DNA from: Nigrospora sphaerica
Taxonomy: Eukaryota; Ascomycota; Sordariomycetes; Amphisphaeriales; Apiosporaceae
NCBI GenBank assembly: GCA_018287875.1
Contig: JAGVVL010000027.1
Span: forward strand, 1,364,001-1,428,000
DNA: 64,000 nucleotides
Direction: 5' to 3'
Below, piece by piece: positions 9,037 through 20,592 of this stretch. A model generated the notes under the pieces. It was not told the origin of the DNA, did no database searches, and saw only the letters and a list, made by a program, of their open reading frames with translations. The position numbers and the translations under genes are program-made. How positions within the stretch are numbered: position 1 is the first letter of the stretch; every line of letters starts with the position of its first letter.

Positions 9037-11216
9037 ATGCGCTCCGGCACTCTTGTTTCCCTCTTTGCTGGGTTGGGGCCCTTGGCAGCGGCCTCTCCCG
9101 TTTCGCGCCGACAAGCCATCCCCTTCAACCTGGCTGTCCCCTCCGAGGACATCGTTGTGCCAGCCAACGTCACGGGAGAAAGCATCGTCTTTGACAAAGA
9201 GAGCGCCGCCAAGGCTGTTGTGTCGGATCTCCTGGCTGGCAGCTCGCGCGTGGATATTAGCGACTCTGTGACTGCTGTTGACGGTCCCGTGAAACCCGAG
9301 GTTGCCAAACGCGCCGCGTGCGCTGCCCAACCTTTTGGGGGCGGCGATGTCCCTTCGCCCGACACGCCCGAAGCCTTTGCCTCGTACCCGGGCTTTGCTT
9401 CTGCTGCCAACGGAGCAGCGGCTGCGGCCCCCGAGGGCTACACCCGCGCATTCCAGAATCTCGATGCCTCCAACAACGCCAACTTCTACATGGGTTTCAC
9501 CACTCTCAAGGCATACGACGTCCAGCTGTGCTCCAAGAAGTGTGACGCCATCTACGGCTGCGCCGCCTTCAATATTTACTTTGAGCGAGACCCCACCGTC
9601 GATCCCGGCGCCGATTGCCCGAACCCCCCGAGCACCACCACCATCAAGTGTGTCTTCTGGGGTGGCCCGGTCACGGCCGAGAACGCACAGAATCGTGGCC
9701 AATGGCGTAATAAGTTCCAGGTCGTGGTCGCCGGCTCCAACGGCTACGTCAACAAGACCGTCGAGGGCGCTGCTGGCTACACCCAGCCAGTGGCCCTCGG
9801 CAAGGCGGCCATCAGTGCACCCAACGACTGCAACGGGAAGGACTCTTGGATCAAAACTACCGTCTTAACGGGAGGCCCTTGTAGGTTTATAGTGTCGAGA
9901 CAAAGGTGACCGCCACAGACGCTAACAAGTTCATAGTCGATTCTGGTCTCTGCGCCGCCGCTTGCGATGCCCAGACTCAACAGGCCGAGAACGACAAGAC
10001 GGCCAAGCCGTGCAAGTTCTTTAACACGTACCTTCTTCTCAAGAACGGCAAGAGTGTCGGGCAGTATTGCGCCATGTACTCGCAGACCTGGGCCTCTAGC
10101 TATGCAACCAACACGGGCGGTCAGGAAGGCTCGGACCGCTACACGGTCGCATACAGCTACAGCTTCACCAACGCCACCGACAACGGCATACCCATCTGCC
10201 CCGCGGATGTCTCGTACCTGAATTCCAAGGGCCAGGAGTTCTGCACTTCCTTCAACTCTTTTGCGTTGCCCACGTCCACGGTTGTTTCGACCGTGACGCC
10301 CGCGACTTCCACGATTCTCACCACCACCACGCCTCTTCGGACGACTGAAGTGACAGTGGTCAAGGCCGTCACAGCGACCACCATGGGCAAGCAGTTCCAA
10401 TACAAGCGCGCCCTGGCCGAGGATTCGCGGGTTGGTGCGGTCAGCACCACGTCTACCGCCATCGAGCGACGAGCTGTTCCAACCCCGGCTTCAATCGCCT
10501 CCTGGCCCTCTTCCAAGATAGCTGCAGCCTGCTCGGCCATTCTGACCAGCACCACAACCGTCACTAGCGTCACGTCGGCGGCAACACCCCTGACAACGGT
10601 GACAGTCACAGCCTCAGCCGTAGTCGTCACTCGCACAACCGAAACCACCCGTTCCGCGGTCCAGACCATCTGCCCCTCGGTGGACACAGTCAGCCCGCCC
10701 TCTGCCGATCAGCCCTTCTACATGGCGGTTCAGGGCTTGCCCTGGGGAGCCCAGGGAGCGACGCAGTACATCACTCTACGCTGGGGCAGCCTGTGGATTG
10801 TGCCGACGCAGCCGTGTGCCACCAACTTCACCATTGACAACAGCATACCCGACATTCCGGGGCTGCTGTCAGCCTACTCTAACTACAATTCCGAGAAGAT
10901 CTGGGCGATTCAGGGCTCGCCTATGGATATCAATCTCTACAACTACGACATAGGCATCACCGCGGTGTTAAGCGGCGGATATTATTATGAACGCTGGACC
11001 ATGGCAGCCGACGGCACCATTACGGCGACCGAAAAACTTCGGACTGCGTGGGCCGGCCCACCGCAGAAGCTCATCCTCCAGGTCTGCCCGTCCGACGATA
11101 ATCGATACGCTAACGAAGGAAACTACAACAACTACTCTCCTTGGATCAAGGGACGAACGTACCTGGGGACCGGATGCAAGGAGGTGACGCTGAAGTACGC
11201 CGGAAGGCCTATGTAG
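9037..11216 (+). CDS. Secreted cysteine-rich protein of unknown function, 707 aa, one intron
   Basis: Exons 9037-9880 and 9937-11216. The 56-bp intron has GTAGGT, branch site GCTAAC and acceptor CATAG, and splicing gives an in-frame product. The N-terminus MRSGTLVSLFAGLGPLAAASP is a signal peptide, followed by the dibasic SRRQ as a possible propeptide site. The first half has pairs of cysteines around YDVQLCSKKCDAIYGCAAF and GLCAAACDAQT, resembling the Cys-rich halves of many ascomycete extracellular proteins. The middle is Thr/Ser-rich (likely O-glycosylated stalk). The C-terminal 170 residues (YITLRWGSLWIVP to KEVTLKY) form a separate globular domain. I recognise the overall type as a conserved filamentous-fungal secreted protein but no enzymatic motif. 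Wall or extracellular location is inferred. Confidence 0.85.
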
Positions 11217-13179
11217 GCCTCGAAACAGTCTCTACCTTGCCATCAACCGAAGATGGCGGGTAATATTGACACCGATATTCATTGCAAGGGTCGTGAATCA
11301 GGGGAAATAGGAATGAGGGTGGTCCTAGGGCGCTATTCGGAGGCCCGGCGGCGTGGTGCCCGCTCGAGGAGAAAGTACTTTCCGTTACAGCTAAAAGGCC
11401 GGGGTGAGGGTGGAGGTCAGGGCCCGGGGGAGCGAGGATATACGGCATAGTATTGGGGGGTCGACGGCGCTCATCAAGTAAGCCTCCGAGTTCAATCACG
11501 CGAGCCGGCGTAGCTATGGGAGAAGTAGTGTGCACTGGGTGATGGCCGGGGCCGGCGCCGGCCCTGGTTCTAGTTGGAAGTGCAGCCGCCGCTACCGTAA
11601 GAATATTCCTAAGCTAGATAATGTATATTTGCCGATACAATGCCGGAACTAATTCGCTTCGTCCACTCGGCCGAGGTACCCGAGGTGGCGGACAAGTGTT
11701 GCCGCCTGGTGGAGATGGTGGACTATAGTTCGTCGTATCTCGAGTTCTACGGGTTTCGATGGAATAAAAGACGCTGGTCAACATCCACCCCTCGTCGGCG
11801 ATAGATGACGGGAAACTCCGACAGACCGCGTTCCATTCCACCGACCGGACCATGCTCCGTACCATCCTCACTGAAACGGTCGGCCCAAACATTTTTCCCC
11901 TTTAAGCCGTCCCCTTTGGTGGTGTCCCAATGCCTGAGACCCATGGTAACGCAATAGCTAACCTCTAGAAGGATCACGCGGCGGAAACTACCAGGCTGCG
12001 ATGAAGCCTAGCTGAGATGGAAACTCCTAATAGCAACACTGAAGGCCCCACCGATCAGCTCGTCAGGCTGGTGATCGGTGAGAATAATAACTACGCGCCT
12101 CGCCTTAGTAGACCTGGCAGGGCTGAAGGGGTGTCTGTATGGAGAGCCGTATGCGAATCTCATGGCCTCTAAAGATAGTCCTCGTCTGACGGCATAGCGG
12201 AGATGCCTTGGCAGCTGGCGAGCCGCCCCAGCGTCGCCGCCGCTGCGACCCAGACCTGCCGTGCCTTCATCCGTAGTTGCCGGTGGATCCCGATGCGACA
12301 CTTCTTCTCACGGCAAAAGCAAAGACGTGGCAAAAGTGAGGAAGAAGACATAGTGGACTGGCCATCGCCGCGACGGCGCGGCGAGAAACGGGCCCTACTT
12401 ATCGGGGCAGCCCCAGAGAAATGTGCTTAACACCGTGAAATTGCCGTCCGCGATCAGCATACTGCTATCTGGTCGTTGCTAACAGCTGATTTGCTAATCC
12501 TACTACCCGCAGAGCCAGCAGCGGGCTGGGCAAAGAAGACTCTGTAAGTGACGCTGTAGGAGACTTTTCACACGTGGATCGTCGATTTCTCTTGGTCGTA
12601 TCTTTTTAGGGCCGTCCCACAGCGCGTCTGGATGGTCGTAGCGGTCGCAGAAGCCCAAGCTACGGGAAAAGCAAGTTGTTCTAGGCGGAAAGAGCTCTTT
12701 ATACAGGGAAAATAACCGGTGAACACGCTACTTGAGTATCAAGTTCGAGAGGCTCTGGTTGTGGTGAGGCTACAATACGCGAAGCCACACAGGGTAAATA
12801 GCGGCAGAGCACTGCATACAATGGTGGATACAATAAGACGTCTAGCTGCTAAATCTTTCATAACCTACTTCCACATCGATATATTGATAATGTTGAGTGA
12901 ATATAGCACTGGAACGGAACTATACTCATGTACCTTATACCTTGGAAAGTTTCTAACCGATTATGTATTGAGATGTTATGCCAAGGCAGTGTATTACATT
13001 GCATAAACTATCCCACGGCACACCCTGTGCTGACTCTTCAGTGTATGTATCCGTATCTCAGCACCGTATTGAAAAAACGCCCCCATCCTGCCAACCAACT
13101 CTCCTCGCGCAGTCACCATCGTCCATCGCAGAAATTTAGGGTAGTGTTTAAGGAAAGTCTTCCAGTGCGGTACCGCACT
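11217..13179. other. Gene-free spacer, about 2 kb, with an unidentified decayed frame
   Basis: Between about 11640 and 11905 the plus strand has two overlapping readable stretches (one containing EMVDYSSSYLEFYGF, the other LVNIHPSSAIDDGKL and ending VGPNIFPL) that look like a frameshifted protein fragment; I cannot name it. The rest (11905-13179) shows no coherent frame, RNA gene or repeat. Confidence 0.35.
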
Positions 13180-14259
13180 TCAGAGGTAGTACGACGACGT
13201 GTCAACGGCAACGACCTTGGCCGGTTCCGTAACGGTGCCATTTACGGGCGCAGCATTGGCACCTCCGGTCGTGACGTACAGCGTCCTTCTGTCGCCGGCA
13301 CCGCGGCCAAAGCGGACCGAGGTGTCGCCAGCCACGGTCAAGGAACCCTTGGCACCCACCACGACCTCTTGGCTCCCGTCTGGTTTGATGGCGATGACGC
13401 GGTTATCTTTGTTAGTGGCAACCCAGAAGTTGCCTTTGTTGTCGATGGTGAAGTCGTCGAGCTGGTCCGCTTCGACGTAGAACACGGTCTCGGGAGCGGC
13501 ATTGGGCGCGGGGCTTCCCTCCACGTCAATGGCGAGGCGATAGATCGTCGTCGTTGCCACGTGAGTCCAATACAAGTAGCCGTCCAGAATATTGATGCCG
13601 TTAATGCCAACAGGCACCGCTGTGCTTGGAGCCATCTCGGGGACCTTGATAGCAATATCGTACTCTCCGGAGTCGATATTGACACGCCAGACCAGACCCT
13701 GGAAGCTGTCGGCGGCGAGCACTGTGGTCTTACAACGACGGTGACAATCACCTTGCGGTAGTGTTACAAAACCATTGAGAAACCCGGACTCGGGGATGTC
13801 GGCGACCTTATACGCGACCGCCTCTTTTAAACCGTTCCTTGCAGTAGGTACACGGACAGACCACAATGCCCCCGTACCGGGGAGAATATCCGAGTCACTT
13901 GATTTGGTTGCTCCGACAACATAGGTATCCGAAGAGATTGTCGCAATGCCAGAGAGGGCCTGGGCATCCGGAATAGAGTAGACAAGTGATACATCAGGTG
14001 CGGGCCCGTTGGGATTGTGGATCCGGTAGAGGGACGCCTCGGGCATAAGTGTCGTGAAGTAGAGGTCGCCTTCAGGCCCGACGGAGAAGTTTTCAATCCA
14101 GGTGCCGTTCAACGCGAATTGGAAAATGGTTCGACTGGGAAGCGGCAACTTGTAAGGGGCGGCCGAGGCGAAGGGTGCTTGGGGCGAAGGCAACGCGGCG
14201 GCAGAGCTCATCACCAGCGCCATGCCAGCTACTGAAGTGACACAGGGTATTTGCATCAT
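13180..14259 (-). CDS. Secreted SMP-30/gluconolactonase-like six-bladed beta-propeller protein, 359 aa
   Basis: A single exon. The start is the ATG at 14259 (a second ATG lies at 14256). The N-terminus (QIPCVTSVAGMALVMSSAAA) is a signal peptide ending near LPSPQ. The body shows repeating propeller strands: ENFSVGPEGDLYFTTL, YRIHNPNG, ALWSVRVP, TVLAADSFQGLVWRVN, GINGINILDGYLYWTH, DDFTIDNKGNFWVATN, RTLYVTTGG. This pattern is that of fungal secreted SMP-30/gluconolactonase/strictosidine-synthase-like propellers, which bind a divalent metal and often hydrolyse lactones; the substrate here is unknown. An eight-residue GDCHRRCK insertion before the TVLAAD strand adds two cysteines. The minus-strand neighbour is the Zn2Cys6 regulator at 14945-16775, 0.7 kb away. 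Confidence 0.85.
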   Translation of the reverse strand: MMQIPCVTSVAGMALVMSSAAALPSPQAPFASAAPYKLPLPSRTIFQFALNGTWIENFSVGPEGDLYFTTLMPEASLYRIHNPNGPAPDVSLVYSIPDAQALSGIATISSDTYVVGATKSSDSDILPGTGALWSVRVPTARNGLKEAVAYKVADIPESGFLNGFVTLPQGDCHRRCKTTVLAADSFQGLVWRVNIDSGEYDIAIKVPEMAPSTAVPVGINGINILDGYLYWTHVATTTIYRLAIDVEGSPAPNAAPETVFYVEADQLDDFTIDNKGNFWVATNKDNRVIAIKPDGSQEVVVGAKGSLTVAGDTSVRFGRGAGDRRTLYVTTGGANAAPVNGTVTEPAKVVAVDTSSYYL

Positions 14260-14944
14260 AAGGCTCAATGTGCTACAGGGAAGAGATGGGAAAGGATGAT
14301 GTATTGGATGAAAACCCCTTGAGGGGTGCTTTTCCAGCCAAAGCTGCCGGAAAAAACACCTTTATGTACTTACATGTAAGCCGAGGTCACATGGCCTGAA
14401 ACAGGTTAAGGGATGACGTTATCGCGTCCGGAGGCTGGATTCTGAAAGGCTTTTTATTGGTTCTGACAGAACTAACATTATCTATACATTCGGACAGTGA
14501 GTCACGCCGATCAACATTGGTTAGGAGTGGGTCCTGTACTTCCTATCTAGTGCTGACAAGTCACGTTAACAGTTTCTCACACCTAGATACAACCCTTCTG
14601 GCATTCGAATTGCCTTGGTTACCTTCATCTTGATACATCGCATCGGCGGTGGCTGAGCGACAATGTGAACAGAAATCGACCGACTCTCGTGTCGACGTCT
14701 CATAGCAGTGCTGAGCAACCAGCTTTCACAATCTGTTGCACTGGAGAGGACGTAACAGTTTTGCAGTTCAAGTTATCTCTTAGAAGAAAGCAAAAGAAAC
14801 GATGCTAGTTATAGCGATCTATATAGTGTAGCTAGTTAATATGAAGACGGTGACCCATATACACCCTAGTCCATATGGAGCCTCTTACGTGACCTTCAAT
14901 AGCGCTAAGTTTGTGGGACCAGCCTCATCTTCGCGTCACGCTCG
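14260..14944. other. Spacer between SMP-30-like gene and Zn2Cys6 gene
   Basis: 685 bp forming the upstream region of the minus-strand propeller gene and the downstream region of the regulator. A/T-rich, with no further frame or repeat recognised. Confidence 0.5.
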
Positions 14945-16775
14945 TTATACCCCATATTCACTGACTGATAGTACCAAGTGTCTGACTGGTAATCCATGAT
15001 CGACAGCTGGATCCGCGGGTGTCAGTGTAATGTTAAAGGTGGTATAATCGGCGTTCCAGCGGCTCGCGCTCCAAGCATAGCGATTCGCGAGCGCCTCTCC
15101 CTCTACGTCCGCAAGCGCTCTCAATGCCATGTAAGTCTCTTTGATGGTCAGGGTTGCGACCGGTTGTAAGAGTGAGCGACAAAGGTCCAGTGCCTCAAGC
15201 CGTAAGTTTAGGTCAGTACAGCGACGAGCGACGTAGATGAGTGTCGGGAGTGCAGGATGGTTCATCGCCTCGGTGATGAGTTCGTACTCATAATCGGCCT
15301 GCTGTATTCTTGCGAGCTTGTAAAATTCCAGGATAGACTTGCATTCGAGGTTGTTCAGCGCCACGAATTTGCCTCCATTTCGACCCTCTGCTGGTAGCGA
15401 ACACGCCTGGATTCGCTTGGATATTTGGTTAGAAATGGTTGCCATGGTAGCAAGCAGGCGCATCGAATGTGATGCGCTGGACATGGTTGCCCTGCTCAGT
15501 GCCTCTCTTTCCCAAGAGGCAACGACGGCCAGCAAAGACGACAATTCAGCTGGTGACCCTCCGCCCAAGTAGGTCGGCTGGATGTAGAGGTTGGTGATAG
15601 AGGAGAGGAAACGCCACCACACGGCCACGAATTCTTGCAAGCTCCTTTCTGGGCCCAGGGCCGCCGGCGGGTGAAATGTTGTTATATCTGGTCTGTCCCA
15701 GATAAGTTGCTGAATCGCTGGGAAGTGAGGAGTGATGCTTTGGAAAACCATGCCGTTATTAGACATGCACATGGAACCTTTGGCCATACGCTGGATGGGG
15801 TCCGATTTTGCCCAGGTATCGTCTCGTAGAAGTCCCAATAACAGGGGTATGACCTGATTAAGGGCGCTTGGATTGCCGTGAAACCACTCGAATATGTGGA
15901 ATAGCACACCGCTTAAGAGTGTCACTATAACCTGTTTTTCGGGCTGGGCGTTTTTCAAAGCTTTTTGGGCTTTGGCGAGAGCCTTGCTGTAATGCTGGAT
16001 CGCTTTGCGATGATGGTCATTTTTGAAGCGACCCGACCGGCAATACAAATGTAACGGCACCCCTGAAGGAGTATCTCTGCAGGCACGGGCTAGCGCACCG
16101 ATGCCAATCAGGGCCTCGGTGACATATTCGTCCTGTTCAGATTGCTGGAGAACAGTGTATGACCCTGCGATACTCGCGATCTACATTAGCAAATCCCTAA
16201 TATCCGGCTTCGGGTTAGGGCGTGGAAGAGTTGAAGACGGTGCGTACATAATTCTGACATGTCCGGACCACCAGATTTAACCAGCGAAAATTGGTCTCGG
16301 ATCTTTCGCATATAGTACTCCATGTACTCAAGATCTTCATGAGCCCGGGGACAGGACATGGAGTTGGGTAACACGTGATGATAAGGCCTGGTCTGCACCA
16401 CCGCGTGAGAGTAGGGCGTGGGATTCCCCACTGCACACTTAACGGAAGTTGGCTGTCGCTTATCCACAGCTGGGAGAAGTAGCGGCAGGGCTTTTCTCCC
16501 CGCAGAATTCTGACCATGCTGAGGCGGGAGAAACCGGTAGTTGCAGGACACGCCGTAGCGGACGCAAGCGCTGCATTGGGGCCTTGACTCGTCACACTTT
16601 CTCTTCCGAACTTTGCAATGATCGCAACCTGTGGCAAGAAAAGTAAGCCTCGTGTGAATACCGAGCTAGAGGCGCGTCCGATATATCTAGTCGGCTAATT
16701 AGATTCGGTGCAGCGCCTACCGGTACGCACTTTGGGCTGGTAGGCCCGTTTACGGTTCTCTTGCGGTTTCGTCAT
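14945..16775 (-). CDS. Zn2Cys6 transcription factor, 551 aa, three exons
   Basis: Exons (minus): 16775-16721, 16628-16248 and 16164-14945, with introns of 92 bp (GTAGGC...CCACAG) and 83 bp (GTACGC...TCGCAG). Joining exons 1 and 2 creates KVRTGCDHCKVRKRKCDE, the classic start of a binuclear zinc cluster, and the six cysteines continue in RPQCSACVRYGVSCNY. It should bind CGG-type DNA half-sites in the nucleus. The middle and C-terminal regions (from LWSYTVLQQSEQDEYVTEAL, IGIGAL, SKALAKAQKAL, LLSGVLFHIFEWFHGN) match the helical regulatory region of one Zn2Cys6 subfamily. Length is near the family norm and no break is seen. The target is unknown; the downstream secreted propeller gene on the same strand is a possible one. 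Confidence 0.9.
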
Positions 16776-18664
16776 ATCCAATTTCTTATAGGCAATGTTT
16801 CGGAAGGCTCGATACTCGTGGGAGGAGGCCTAAAGATCTTTGGTTGCAGGGTCGGGCTCTGATTTGCAGTCGGAAGTTGTATGTATTGTATAGCGTAGGA
16901 AGAGAAGATTAGAATGGGTGCATGGAATCGACGGCCAGGCAGACGGGCATAGTTTCGGCTTACGTAATTTTGGCAGACTGTGGATGAGGTCGCTAGGCTG
17001 GGTCTTCTCTGCTGCCAAGAATCCCAAAGCTCGGTTTGTCCAATCCCATATGAAGAGAGTACCCATAGGATTATGAGATTGGTCTTCATCCGGCTTAGTG
17101 CTTATCGAAACTTATTGATAAGGCTTCTTCATCCTCTTACGGTTAGCTTACACGACGACACCATAGTAGCTGAGCGGAAAGTCGGCACCGCGACATTAAC
17201 CAGAAATGATACTCTAAGGGCATAAAAGATGCGCGCCGGAATTATTTGCTCCCATTGCTTATTGTGTTCGGTCATCGGTCACCGGTGGAGAAAGGAAAAT
17301 GCCGGTGTTTCTCGCAATTCCTCATGTATGCTGATTTCCTTTTCTTCCTAGCTTATGGGGCCATTTTGGGAGAGTGGAAACACCTACCAAGCTAATTGGG
17401 GTACTGGGACATCTTCTTGCATATTTACCCCTTTATTATACAGGAGATGCTCTGACTATCATCCGAATTATGACAGGCCACGTGTCAGCTGCAGACTCCC
17501 TTCTTGGTTGCCGCAAACAGGTAAGCTGCAGGGGCCTGTGATCCCAGCCAATTGCGGGCCGCTCCTCAACGTCAACAAAAGCCGTTCAAGGGGCTTTCTT
17601 ACTGGTACTGCATCGTACATGTCTCAAATGCTGTCCAAATGCGCTGCTGGCGATCTTGTTCAGGATAATTCTTATTGGCGGTTGATTCCGTTCTGCGTGG
17701 CTAGAGCGTCGTTGCTACTCGGGAGTCTCCTAAACAGCCCATCTTCAGACCAACAGAAACACACGCGCCTTTTTGATACTTGAGCACGCTTAGCGCCAGC
17801 TCAGCAGTAGCCGCGAGAGTCCCGGGGACTACTTGTAGCTGGATCAAGGGGCCCTTATCCTACTGTCAGTCCGCTTCGATGCTCTATACTGTCAATGAGC
17901 ACATGGCCGGAATACAAGTGCTCTTCCGGCTGGCGGAATGTTACAACCCCAAGAATCAAAGCCAAAAGAAAAGTTGGCTAGGACCCTCACCAGCAACCGG
18001 AGAACCCCACCAGCTACGAAAGGAACAAAGGAGCACGACGGGAAAGATCCCTTCGGGCCAGGGAAACGTTCCCAAGTGCAAGAGAGGAATTCTCCCACTT
18101 AGGAGGAGTCTAGGGGTTGCGTGATGGATTATGGGATCATGGATTGAGGGTGCGCGATCCAATGCTCCCAGGGTTCCAATGGATCATCGGATCGCAACCT
18201 GGGTCTTCACGGCCCAACAATCCAGGGTGCAACAGTGAGGGAATGACATGGTATATAAGTCAGAAGTATTTTCTAGTTAGACATTCATTACCTCAGTGAT
18301 AAATCTAAGCATTGATCTCACCCATAGTTAGGCGTCAAGCAACCATCTTCCTGCTTATTCATTCTTTTCTAGCACCTACTGCTAGTGCCATCCTGCTATT
18401 TACTATTAGTTCCTAGCAGCCCTCTAACGGTGCCTCAACGCCAACCCAGAGGCCAGATAGACTGACTCTAAGACCATCATGATGGTGACCTTTCATCCCC
18501 CTGAGGATAAAACCGATGAGTTTATGACGGGAAATGACCCACACGACCACCTCGAAGAAGTTTCCTCCCCTATACCCATAAGAGGAAGCGATCGGGACAG
18601 AATGAGGCCCCTGAGAATAGCACACTGCGAAACCAAAGGAAGGTAGACGACAGAAGAAGCTGTG
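16776..18664. other. Gene-free spacer, 1.9 kb, with possible LTR-like promoter
   Basis: No recognised gene. A TATATAAG box at about 18251-18258 sits in a tract starting near TGTTACAACCCC at 17938, which could be an old LTR or promoter, but no matching second end was proven. A short frame starting ATGATGGTGACC (about 18478) runs to 18640 and is interrupted by the solo LTR; unidentified. Confidence 0.35.
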
Positions 18665-18870
18665 TGTCACGGTTCAAGGAACAAGGGATCTGTTGATGCC
18701 CTGAAGGTTTTATTGAGATGCGAAAACTATAGGTGAAGAGGAAAAGAAGAGGAACAGGCTCCTCTCAGTCACTGTTTGGCAGGAACATATCCAGCCAGCG
18801 GCGGTACGTACCACCGGCCAGTGGTCCATGCATTCCCATGCCCTTGTACCTATGTACCAATGCCGTAACA
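18665..18870 (+). mobile_element. Solo LTR, 206 bp, copy 1
   Basis: It begins TGTCACGG and ends CCGTAACA (imperfect inverted termini, TG...CA). The flanks are CTGTG on the left and CCGTG on the right, a 5-bp target duplication with one transition. About 96% identical (roughly 8 differences, mostly transitions) to the inverted copy at 53517-53722. No internal retrotransposon sequence adjoins it, so it is best read as a solo LTR left by recombination. It lies at the left edge of the LINE-like relict. Confidence 0.85.
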
Positions 18871-18885
18871 CCGTGCTGTAGACTG

Positions 18886-19447
18886 CGGTCCAAGCACACC
18901 AGCTAGCTTCAGACGCACTGAAACCGATCCTGAGCGATATAGACAAACGACACGACACCCGACGATCGGTGTTCACGAAGATCGCCCACGCCTTAGACAG
19001 CATTATTGAAGAGTACCGTGACGAAGACAAAGAAATAGTTACGGAGATTACGATAGGCTTCACAGCGTTCATACAGACCAATATCGGGGATAGAATCAGC
19101 TCTCACCTAAACGGACAACTCCTACCGGAGAGCGGCCCGATCCGTGTGAAGCCTCTCGGGGCCCCACGCGCAGCTACCCGAGCTGGACAGAAGACACCCC
19201 CCTAAGAGTGTTCAAACAGGAGGACCCAGCAAACGAAGTAACAAGAGGATCTTCGGGTCCTCATTAGGATCATAGAGGAACACCGAGGCTGGGCACATGC
19301 CCAATATAATTTCCCCCTACGACAGGTTGTATGTAAAACCCTACACTTGCCTTTCGTCGACGTTCCCGATGTCCACCATACGGCCACGGGCTTTGCAGTT
19401 CGCCTGAGAAACAAGGAAACGAGGGAGACGCTCCTACAATGAAAGGA
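18886..19447 (+). pseudogene. Relict of a LINE-type (Tad-like) ORF1 / gag-like protein
   Basis: A frame following the solo LTR reads RRSVFTKIAHALDSIIEEYRD then LGAPRAATRAGQKTPP. After a stop and frameshift near 19200 it continues as EDLRVLIRIIEEHRGWAHAQ and ends HHTATGFAVRLRNKETRETL. The layout (coiled N-terminus, basic Ala/Pro linker, then R(I/V)-x-L...EHRGW-type RNA-binding-like domain ending ATGFA(V/L)) is that of ORF1 in fungal Tad-clade non-LTR retrotransposons as I remember them. It stops abruptly at 19447 where repeat B copy 1 begins. No reverse transcriptase is present. Moderate confidence. Confidence 0.45.
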
Positions 19448-19628
19448 TGATACGTGGCGGGGGTAGGTAAAGATATAATAAGGTGCGGTATCCTTGTCAA
19501 GGAGGGGTCCTGCTACCCAACCTACCTAGTTGGGACATCGCACTATAGTTTCCTGCACTGCCAGCCACTTCGTGGCCGGCGGACGGAATAAATCATTTTT
19601 CCCCTTCACCCCAGTCTTCACCATATCA
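19448..19628 (-). mobile_element. Repeat B (MITE-like), copy 1
   Basis: 181 bp sharing its full length with copies 2 and 3. One end is TGATACGTGGCGGGGGTAGG, the other ...CACCATATCA, so the tips are short imperfect inverted repeats (TGATA). Internal landmarks are the palindrome-like CCACGAAGTGG (seen here inverted) and AGGACCCCTCCTTGACAAGG. No convincing target duplication was seen. It truncates the LINE-like relict. Non-coding. Confidence 0.7.
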
Positions 19629-20286
19629 GTCTCCTTCGGATCCCCCTTCACCTTCCGGGTTATCGGGTCGGTTACCAACGTTGTCTGAAACACGCGGCCT
19701 GCTTTTACTTCGAGAGGAAGCAGTTGGCTTGTTCTGCTTTAGACGTTGGAATCTTGTCTCTGTCGACATCTCCGGTATGTTCTGCTGTCCTCCGCTCGAG
19801 GCTGCCATGGCTGGCAGGCACACACAGCGCTTGATTGGCTTGATGATGAAGTATTTGATGGAGTGTGAAAGGGAAGAAGTCGGCTGTGGACTTGTTATTT
19901 GCGGTGCGGAAGCGTTTATTATGGGGTGAATAGGTTATTGTTGTCCTCTGCGTTTGGCGCGTTGGAATTATTACTCGAGAGCAGCTCTCAAGTAGCAACT
20001 ACAACAGACAGTGGTTGTGATGGTGTTGCTCTAATCGACACACTCAACTCGCCTCTTGGACTCCTTGATGCGCTTGTTTAGAGGACCGGTGCGACACGAG
20101 GATCCTCAACCGGTTGGTGTCCTTCGATGCGGATCGTCAAATTCGCCTCTGGAACTCCGTTGATGATCGTCACGATGGAACGGACTTGCGGCTTCGTCGT
20201 AGGCGTCGAACACGATGATCTGGACGTCTACGTGATGCTGAAATCGATGAAATGGGTCTCAATGACGGAAAAGAGATGCTACCATT
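19629..20286. other. Spacer between repeat B copies
   Basis: About 660 bp. A short minus-strand frame (about 19630-19820, Ser/Asn/Gly-rich) and a plus-strand tract with GAT-rich codons near 20190-20270 are present, but neither resembles a known family. Confidence 0.35.
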
Positions 20287-20467
20287 TGATATGGTGAAGA
20301 CTGGGGTGAAGGGGAAAGATGATGTATTCCGTCCGCCGGCCACGAAGTGGCTGGCAGTGCAGGAAACTATAGTGCGATGTCCCAACTAGGTAGTTGCGGT
20401 AGCAGGACCCCTCCTTGACAAGGATACCGCACCTTATTATATCTTTACCTACCCCCGCCACGTATCA
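20287..20467 (+). mobile_element. Repeat B (MITE-like), copy 2
   Basis: 181 bp, TGATATGGTGAAGACTGGGG at one end and CCCCCGCCACGTATCA at the other. Closely similar to copy 1 in inverse orientation. It abuts the truncated MITE-A fragment with no spacer. Confidence 0.75.
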
Positions 20468-20531
20468 GTATGTCCACGGTACCCAGCTTAGCAGACTAGG
20501 TTATTGTCCCCCCCCGTGCTGGCACGCATCA
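20468..20531 (-). mobile_element. Truncated MITE-A fragment
   Basis: Matches the half of MITE-A from GTATGTCCACGG to the terminal GGCACGCATCA, including a C-run. The other terminal half is missing, its place taken by repeat B copy 2. Confidence 0.75.
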
Positions 20532-20537
20532 CATAAT

Positions 20538-20592
20538 TTTGAAAGAGTCGCCGTCGGCAAACGTTTGTCGATCTGGAGCGCAAAAGGACGGC
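20538..20592 (+). repeat. Repeat E, copy 1
   Basis: A 55-bp block (TTTGAAAGAGTCG through GCGCAAAAGGACGGC) also found at 28191-28244. This copy has the T/A version at several transition differences. It is sandwiched between the MITE-A fragment and repeat B copy 3. Confidence 0.7.

Noticed and set aside
17938..18427. Full LTR starting TGTTACAACCCC with internal TATATAAG
   Set aside because: No matching terminal sequence, target duplication or second copy in the window; only noted in the spacer description.
20287..20467. Target-site duplications for repeat B copies
   Set aside because: Flanks of copies 1-3 were compared at 5 bp on each side and do not match, so none is claimed.
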